A stretch of DNA of 10,974 bases from an uncultured Saprospiraceae bacterium. GTDB taxonomy: Bacteria > Bacteroidota > Bacteroidia > Chitinophagales > Saprospiraceae. Below are positions 6,137 to 10,974 of this stretch, one piece after another; the first letter of the stretch is position 1, and every line of letters starts with the position of its first letter. The position numbers and the translations under genes were made by a program. The notes under the pieces were generated by a model. It saw only the letters and a program-made list of their open reading frames with translations. It was not told where the DNA came from and did no database searches. The stretch lies in NCBI GenBank assembly GCA_937959375.1, contig CALGLS010000207.1, positions 1 to 10,974 on the forward strand, read 5' to 3'.

Positions 6137-7894
6137 ATGTTATCCATATTTGATTATATTGTAATTGGAGCCTATTTCTTACTGATGATCGTAATTGGTT
6201 TGGTGTTTAAAAAATTTAATAAGAATACCAGCGACTACTTTCGAAGTGGTGGTAGTATGCTCTGGCAACTGGTAGGAGCGACTACCTTTATGTCCTTTAT
6301 TAGTGCAGTCACTTATACAGGGGCAGCAGGAAAAGCTTACACCGCAGGTACTTTTGTATTTGTTGTTTATTTTGCAAATGGTTTAGGCTTTTTGATGAGT
6401 CATTTTTATTTCTCCTATCGATTTCGCCAAACTAGAGCGATAACAGCCATTGAGGTAGTTCGAGACAGGTTTGGTAAAGTAAACGAACAATTTTTTACTT
6501 GGATGGTGGTGCCCTTTGGATTTATTCACGGGGGCGTATGGCTATATAGTTTAGCAATTATTGTGTCTACTATTTTTGGCATTAGCCTTAACCTAACCAT
6601 ATTAACTGTTGGGACAGCAGTTTTATTTATGTCTTTATTAGGTGGCTCATGGGCAGTAGTGGCAAGTGATTTTATGCAGTTGGTCATCATGATACCAGTT
6701 GCGATTGTCTTGGCCTTTTTATCCATTTATCATGTGGGTGGTCCTAGTGAATTTGTACATCAATTACCAACGCATCAATATAATTGGTCAGAATTGGCAA
6801 ATAATAAAATTGTCTGGTTGTGGGTAGTAGCTTCTTTTATGAAACAGTTTTTTTCGGTCAATAACACCAATGATGGTTATCGATTTTTAGGTGTAAAAGA
6901 TTCTCAACATGCTCGTAAAGCGGCTTTGATGACCTCTATATTATTTTTTACGGTCACCTTCATTTGGTTTATTCCACCCATGGCAGCCTCTATTATTTTT
7001 CCAGATATTACCAAGGTAGATATATTGAAGCCATTAGGTGAAAAAGCAGTTGATGGTATTTATTTGGCAATGGGAATTGAGCTATTGCCAAAAGGGATGG
7101 TTGGTATCATGATATGTGCTATTTTTGCAGCTACTATGTCGTCAATGGATAGTACACTTAATCGGAATGCAGGTATTTTTGTACGTAATTTTTATAAACC
7201 TATTTTACGGAAATCAGCAAGCGACAAAGAGTTGATGTTGGTATCTTATATAACCACTGCCGTGTTAGGTGGATGTATTATTTTATCAGCTTTGTTTTTT
7301 AGTCAATTGGAAGGGATGAATTTATTTGATCTCAATATGAGACTAGGTGCAATGATTTCACTGCCTTTTATGATACCGCTTACCTTAGGGTTAATATTTA
7401 AAAACACACCTAGTTGGGCAGGATGGTCAACGGTTGTTCTAGGTATGTTTTTATCGTACATGATTCAAAATTATGTTACACCAGAAATGGTAGCTGGGAA
7501 TATTGGTATTTTAGAAGGACTTTCTACTAGAGAATCCATAGACATTATGTTCTTTACTAACGTAATTACAATCATCATCTCCTGTAGCGCATGGTTTTTA
7601 GGTACTCGCTTTTTGGCTAAAACATCTGCTCCTAAATACCATAAAGAAGTAGATACATTTTTTACAAAAATGAATACACCGGTTGACTATGAAAAAGAGC
7701 ATGGCCATAAAGGAAATGATACGACGCAATTTAAAATTCTGGGCTATATGTGTTTGGTGTATGGTGGTTTTATTACTTTGTTAGCACTGATTCCCAATGG
7801 ATGGATAGGTAGCTTATGTTTTATATTTGTGGGAGGAATCATGTTGATGGTAGGAGGAATATTTATGAAGTTTTCTAAAAAGAAAATAGTTTAA
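6137..7894 (+). CDS. Sodium:solute symporter (SSS family) of the inner membrane
   Basis: This 585-residue polytopic protein shows the SSS (TC 2.A.21) pattern. The first membrane segment lies at about 5-24, followed by SDYFRSGGSMLW (32-43) and the discontinuous helix VGATTFMSFISAVTYTG (46-62). The consensus GYRFLGVKDSQHARKA is at 248-262, and AATMSSMDSTLN (331-342) carries the serines that, in characterised family members, help form the second sodium site. Thirteen or more hydrophobic segments are present, the last pair at about 536-577, after a long polar loop (494-534). The family imports sugars, sugar acids, amino acids or vitamins with sodium; next to ManD, a hexuronate or aldonate is a reasonable guess but not shown. 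The start ATG is chosen because it puts the first membrane helix at the N-terminus; no Shine-Dalgarno is visible. Two mobile elements separate it from SusD. Confidence 0.93.
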   Translation: MLSIFDYIVIGAYFLLMIVIGLVFKKFNKNTSDYFRSGGSMLWQLVGATTFMSFISAVTYTGAAGKAYTAGTFVFVVYFANGLGFLMSHFYFSYRFRQTRAITAIEVVRDRFGKVNEQFFTWMVVPFGFIHGGVWLYSLAIIVSTIFGISLNLTILTVGTAVLFMSLLGGSWAVVASDFMQLVIMIPVAIVLAFLSIYHVGGPSEFVHQLPTHQYNWSELANNKIVWLWVVASFMKQFFSVNNTNDGYRFLGVKDSQHARKAALMTSILFFTVTFIWFIPPMAASIIFPDITKVDILKPLGEKAVDGIYLAMGIELLPKGMVGIMICAIFAATMSSMDSTLNRNAGIFVRNFYKPILRKSASDKELMLVSYITTAVLGGCIILSALFFSQLEGMNLFDLNMRLGAMISLPFMIPLTLGLIFKNTPSWAGWSTVVLGMFLSYMIQNYVTPEMVAGNIGILEGLSTRESIDIMFFTNVITIIISCSAWFLGTRFLAKTSAPKYHKEVDTFFTKMNTPVDYEKEHGHKGNDTTQFKILGYMCLVYGGFITLLALIPNGWIGSLCFIFVGGIMLMVGGIFMKFSKKKIV

Positions 7895-7895
7895 A

Positions 7896-7903
7896 TATGT
7901 TTG
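7896..7903 (+). promoter_or_regulatory. Candidate -7 element upstream of the ManD gene
   Basis: TATGTTTG fits TAnnTTTG and begins two bases after the symporter stop codon, about 105 bp before the ManD start. No clear TTTG -33 is seen. It could give ManD its own transcript in addition to read-through. No TTGGTnnACCAA operator is visible in the 112-bp gap. Confidence 0.35.
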
Positions 7904-8006
7904 ACAAGTTCGTGATCGAGTGTATACGCTAGTAGGAACCTTCATTCCTCAAGGCTATAAGTTTTAAAAAATAAATCAAAATAACAATTCTAAGATTCAA
8001 AAAGAG

Positions 8007-9248
8007 ATGAATAATTCATTGACAAATCAATCATTAATAACCGACATAAAAGTATTTGTCAGTTGTCCAAGTAGAAATTTTGTAACAGTGAAAATCACCA
8101 CGGCAGATGGAACAATCGGTTGGGGAGATGCTACATTGAATGGACGTGAAATGGCTGTTGTTGCTTATTTAGAAGAACATATAATTCCATGTTTGATTGG
8201 AAAAGACGCACATCAAATTGAAGACATTTGGCATTATTTATATAAAGGAGCATATTGGAGAAGAGGACCTGTAACAATGACTGCTATTGCTTCGATAGAT
8301 TTAGCTCTTTGGGATATAAAAGGAAAAATGGCAGGACTGCCTGTGTACCAACTATTGGGTGGGAAAAGTAGAAATAAGATAAAAGTTTATGGTCATGCAA
8401 ATGGCGAAACTATTGACGAAGTTATAGCGAATTTAGGAAAATTAATCGAACAAGGTTTTAAAGCTGTTCGATTACAATGTGCCTTACCTAGTTCAAAGGG
8501 AACCTACGGTACATTAGGTGACAAAAAAGATTATTACGAATTACAAAGTAATCGCCCGTTGCCACCCGAACATGATTGGAACACCACAACGTACCTCAAT
8601 TTTATACCAAAACTCTTCAAGGGCGCAAGAGAAAAATATGGAATGAAGATCGAACTTTTGCATGATGTTCATAGTCGATTAACACCGATTGAGGCAGCAA
8701 AATTAGGCAAAGATCTAGAACCCTATCAATTGTTATTTTTGGAAGATGCAGTAACTGCAGAAAATCAAAATGGTTATGAACGTATTCGTCAACATACGAC
8801 TACACCATTAGCCGTTGGAGAAGTTTTTAATACGATTTGGGATTGTATGGATTTGATCAGTAATCAATGGATTGATTATATCCGAATGGCAGCAACGCAT
8901 GGTGGAGGAATCACTCCCTTGCGGAAGATAGCAGATTTTGCAGCCTTGTATCATGTTCGGATTGCACCACATGGGGCGCCTGATTTATCGCCAATTTGCC
9001 ACGCTGCACAAGCGCATTTAAATATTTGGGCAAATAATTTTGGTATTCAAGAATTTGTCGGTTTTGGAAATGAAACTATGAACAACGTTTTCAAACATCC
9101 ACTTTCAATCAAGGATGGTTATGTTTATTTAGAAGATAAACCAGGGTTAGGAGTGGATTATGACGAAACGACAGCCAGTAATTATAAATATAAAAGATCG
9201 TACCTACCCGTAACAAGATTGGAAGACGGGACTTTATGGAATTGGTAA
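8007..9248 (+). CDS. manD: D-mannonate dehydratase, ManD type (enolase superfamily, RspA-like)
   Basis: This 413-residue protein likely converts D-mannonate to 2-keto-3-deoxy-D-gluconate with Mg2+ in the cytoplasm. An N-terminal enolase cap (about 12-125, with WRRGPVTMTAIASIDLALWDIKGK around 84-107) precedes a (beta/alpha)7-beta barrel. Metal ligands are D220 (LLHDVHSR), E246 (FLEDAV) and E272 (AVGEVF). H222 is the ManD-specific base two residues after the first ligand, Y167 lies in the KGTYGTLG loop, R155 is in AVRLQ, and H322 is in APHGAPDLSP. The closing PVTRLEDGTLWNW is the ManD C-terminal signature. Alanine at 324, after HG, rather than proline is, as I recall, associated with efficient mannonate dehydratases rather than the gluconate-active or slow members, so true mannonate activity is favoured. 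The start at 8007 leaves 112 bp after the symporter; codons 1-10 look like a poorly conserved extension. Confidence 0.92.
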   Translation: MNNSLTNQSLITDIKVFVSCPSRNFVTVKITTADGTIGWGDATLNGREMAVVAYLEEHIIPCLIGKDAHQIEDIWHYLYKGAYWRRGPVTMTAIASIDLALWDIKGKMAGLPVYQLLGGKSRNKIKVYGHANGETIDEVIANLGKLIEQGFKAVRLQCALPSSKGTYGTLGDKKDYYELQSNRPLPPEHDWNTTTYLNFIPKLFKGAREKYGMKIELLHDVHSRLTPIEAAKLGKDLEPYQLLFLEDAVTAENQNGYERIRQHTTTPLAVGEVFNTIWDCMDLISNQWIDYIRMAATHGGGITPLRKIADFAALYHVRIAPHGAPDLSPICHAAQAHLNIWANNFGIQEFVGFGNETMNNVFKHPLSIKDGYVYLEDKPGLGVDYDETTASNYKYKRSYLPVTRLEDGTLWNW

Positions 9249-9687
9249 CTTGCATAGTTGTCAAAAAAAACTAAACCTATCTTCTGAATAATTTTAAACA
9301 ACTTCTATATCTCTTTCATTCATCAGCAATGAAGTAAAGACTCCTTTCCGAGAATATTCACTCAACTGTGTCTGCGAATATGACTTCCTCTAAGATTTGA
9401 GATGCGGGAAGACAGAGGACACCATTGATTGAAGATTCTCCCTTTCCCATCTTTTTTCTAACTTTAGCCTATTCAAAGGCACTAATTGAACAACTTCAAA
9501 AACAACTTTAATAGAAAGTAGCGTCACTACGACAATAAACAACCCGTATAGTCTCCACAAATCTAAAGCAATCAAAAAAAATAAACACTCCTTGACAAAA
9601 CCATATCCCACGCAAAATCCTCTGATAAACTATACGACTCACAAACAATAATTATAACCACAAACCCTCTACCTCAAACACTGGAGA
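9249..9687. other. 439-bp stretch with no recognised gene and strong C-over-G skew on the plus strand
   Basis: No plus-strand gene, tRNA, terminator or operator was found. In 9541-9680 I count about 42 C against 7 G, the opposite of the flanking genes, in which G is as common as or commoner than C. That would suit a relic of minus-strand coding. The one minus-strand frame (9390-9611) is hydrophobic but unrecognised and is not called. The sequence ends with GGAG one base before the reductase start, too close for a normal ribosome binding site. Confidence 0.5.
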
Positions 9688-10644
9688 ATGAAAAAAAACA
9701 ATCAAATAGGACTAGGAACTGCGGCAATAGGTCGTCCTTCCTACATCAATATCCGACAAAAGAAATTAGCCTTTGAATCTAAAGCGTCACTTGTAGCCAA
9801 AGGATTACAAGTTTTAGATACAGCTTATGATTTGGGTGTCCGTTTTTTTGATACGGCGCCAGGATATGGTATGGCAGAACAATTAATCATTGATTGGGTC
9901 AATAGTAAATCGGATAAGGATATCAAAATAGCCACTAAGTGGGGTTATACTTATGTTGCAGATTTTAAACAAGATGCAAAGACCCATGAAGTTAAAGAAC
10001 ACTCTTTAAGTAAGCTCAACGAACAATGGAAGGTGTCTAAAGTCTTATTGCCTTATCTGAAGATATATCAGATCCATTCAGCAACTTTAGAAACAGGTGT
10101 ATTAAAGAACCAAGCAATTTTCAAGCAATTGTTAACGCTAAAACAGGAACATGCTATTGAGATTGGAATCACCGTTAGTGGAGCCAATCAATTAGAAATT
10201 TTAAAAATAGCTTTAGACCTTGAGGTAGATGGTCAACAAGTGTTTGATGTTTTTCAAGTTACCTATAATATTTTTGATCAAAGCTTGGGGGCTATTGCTC
10301 AAGAGATGGTTGCCCAAAATAAAAAATTGATTATAAAAGAAGCTTTGTCAAATGGTCGTATCTTCCCAAATGAAAAATATCCTCATTATTCCAATGCTTA
10401 TAAAACACTACATCAATTAGCAATGAAATACGGGGTAGGAGTTGATGCCGTAGCGCTAAGGTTTTGTTTAGATAGCTTACCTATTTACAAAGTGTTGAGT
10501 GGGGCTGCGACTGAAACGCAACTTATCCAAAATCTTAAAGCTTTAGATTTTAAATTGGAAAAAGAAGAACTAGAAATCATGAAAACATTTGCTGTACAAC
10601 CTGAAACTTATTGGGCAGAACGCAAAAGATTAGCATGGAATTAA
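9688..10644 (+). CDS. Aldo/keto reductase family oxidoreductase
   Basis: This 318-residue TIM-barrel NAD(P)-dependent oxidoreductase has all four catalytic residues of the aldo/keto reductase family: D55 and Y60 in GVRFFDTAPGYG, K84 in IATKWG and H130 in YQIHSA. The N-terminal GLGTAAIGRP (8-17) is the usual first strand. IGITVSG (158-164) and LIIKEALSNGR (about 224-235) lie in the later barrel, and a helix near SGAATETQLIQNL (about 273-285) corresponds to the cofactor-phosphate region. It is most like the bacterial group that oxidises or reduces free sugars and small aldehydes. Next to ManD it might reduce a uronic acid or a keto-deoxy sugar acid, but the substrate cannot be read from sequence. 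The 439-bp gap before it suggests its own promoter. Its last 10 bp overlap the next small gene (ATGGAATTAA), suggesting translational coupling. Confidence 0.92.
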   Translation: MKKNNQIGLGTAAIGRPSYINIRQKKLAFESKASLVAKGLQVLDTAYDLGVRFFDTAPGYGMAEQLIIDWVNSKSDKDIKIATKWGYTYVADFKQDAKTHEVKEHSLSKLNEQWKVSKVLLPYLKIYQIHSATLETGVLKNQAIFKQLLTLKQEHAIEIGITVSGANQLEILKIALDLEVDGQQVFDVFQVTYNIFDQSLGAIAQEMVAQNKKLIIKEALSNGRIFPNEKYPHYSNAYKTLHQLAMKYGVGVDAVALRFCLDSLPIYKVLSGAATETQLIQNLKALDFKLEKEELEIMKTFAVQPETYWAERKRLAWN

Positions 10645-10871
10645 ACTCAAAGAATGAAGAATCTTTGCACAAGGTTACTATGGAAGAATACCTTGTTCAG
10701 CCGGAAAAATTCGAACTGCGTTCCGGTAAGAGTCCCAATGCACCCACTTGCCCTTATGGGAATTATTACGAATGGATAGGCTACGATTTAGAAAAAGAAG
10801 AGTACATTCGTTTTACAAAATCAGTTTTCAAAAAATTAACGTTCTTTGACAAATCCCGTGGCCAATGTTAA
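10635..10871 (+). CDS. Small protein of unknown function, C-terminus replaced by element B insertion
   Basis: I do not recognise this small, soluble, charged protein; it has no signal peptide or membrane segment. As it stands it has 78 codons. The start at 10635 is chosen because it overlaps the reductase stop by 10 bp in a coupled arrangement; an internal ATG at 10680 (MEEYLV) is an alternative. The conserved-looking core is CPYGNYYEWIGYDLEKEEYI. From codon 69 onward the frame reads mobile-element sequence (TFFDKSRGQC, then stop). Removing the 110-bp element and one copy of its 8-bp duplication restores ...SVFKKLIKEK followed by TGA at 10969-10971, giving a 72-residue original. The original tail is short and basic, so the altered protein may still fold and work. 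Function unknown. Confidence 0.7.
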   Translation: MELNSKNEESLHKVTMEEYLVQPEKFELRSGKSPNAPTCPYGNYYEWIGYDLEKEEYIRFTKSVFKKLTFFDKSRGQC

Positions 10872-10949
10872 AATGAAAGCAAAAGTGACCGAAGGAAACG
10901 TTGATTTTATTTTATCATTGGGCTATACCACGGGATTTGTCAAAGAACC
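10840..10949 (+). mobile_element. Miniature element B, copy 2 (110-bp MITE) inserted in the small gene
   Basis: Identical over all 110 bp to the copy at 5958-6067 and in the same orientation. Here the flanking direct repeat is AAAATTAA (10832-10839 and 10950-10957), different in sequence from that of copy 1 but equal in length. That marks two independent insertions. The perfect 21-bp inverted ends are at 10841-10861 and 10928-10948. Perfect identity points to recent movement or gene conversion. The insertion shifts the host gene's frame because 118 added bases are not a multiple of three. Confidence 0.88.
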
Positions 10950-10974
10950 AAAATTAATAAAAGAAAAGTGATAA

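Noticed and set aside
5835..6164. 109-codon open frame on the plus strand
   Set aside because: It runs through both miniature hairpin elements and into the symporter start; its sequence is explained by inverted repeats and shows no protein family features.
7925..7960. Short inverted repeat AGGAA/TTCCT upstream of ManD
   Set aside because: Five-base arms with no T-run and no similarity to the operators; too weak to call a terminator or regulatory site.
9390..9611. 73-codon minus-strand frame, hydrophobic (MGYGFVKECLFF...)
   Set aside because: No recognised family, no promoter or partner gene, and the apparent hydrophobicity can arise from the skewed base composition; kept only as a remark on the gap.
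9592..9614. CTTGACAAAACCATATCCCACG resemblance to an end of element B
   Set aside because: It needs a 5-base insertion and several mismatches, with no opposite end or flanking duplication, so it is not called as a relic.

Overview
The window looks like an AT-rich chromosome segment of a Bacteroidota bacterium, probably a flavobacterium-like or saprospira-like carbohydrate degrader. The reasons are a complete SusC-like/SusD-like outer-membrane uptake pair, Bacteroidota-type -7 promoter elements (TAnnTTTG), and start sites that mostly lack a Shine-Dalgarno sequence.

Layout. Positions 1-704 (minus strand) hold a FadR-subfamily GntR repressor whose last few codons lie off the left edge. The 326-bp divergent region 705-1030 carries four TTGGTnnACCAA-type palindromes and three copies of TACATTTG, a good match to the Bacteroidota -7 element. 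Next, on the plus strand, come a SusC-like TonB-dependent transporter (1031-4252) and a SusD-like lipoprotein (4264-5616), followed by a 3'-UTR stem-loop and a rho-independent-type terminator. Positions 5807-6075 hold two different miniature hairpin elements side by side, each flanked by its own direct repeat. Then come an SSS-family sodium/solute symporter (6137-7894), a ManD-type mannonate dehydratase of the enolase superfamily (8007-9248), a gene-poor stretch with strong C-over-G skew (9249-9687), an aldo/keto reductase (9688-10644) and a small unrecognised gene overlapping its end (10635-10871). A second, perfect copy of one miniature element (10840-10949) has inserted into the 3' end of that small gene.

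How the genes may work together. SusC/SusD would bring an oligosaccharide across the outer membrane, the SSS symporter would move a released monomer or acid sugar across the inner membrane, and ManD would dehydrate D-mannonate to 2-keto-3-deoxy-D-gluconate. The operator core TTGGTnnACCAA resembles the UxuR/ExuR operator of enterobacterial hexuronate control. That fits a regulon for a uronate-containing glycan, although no glycan-degrading enzyme lies in the window. The substrate is inferred, not shown.

The most notable non-coding content is the operator array overlapping duplicated promoters, and a 110-bp non-autonomous mobile element (ISL3-like ends, 8-bp AT-rich target duplications). Its two identical copies bracket the symporter/ManD/reductase cassette, and one copy has rewritten the C-terminus of a gene.
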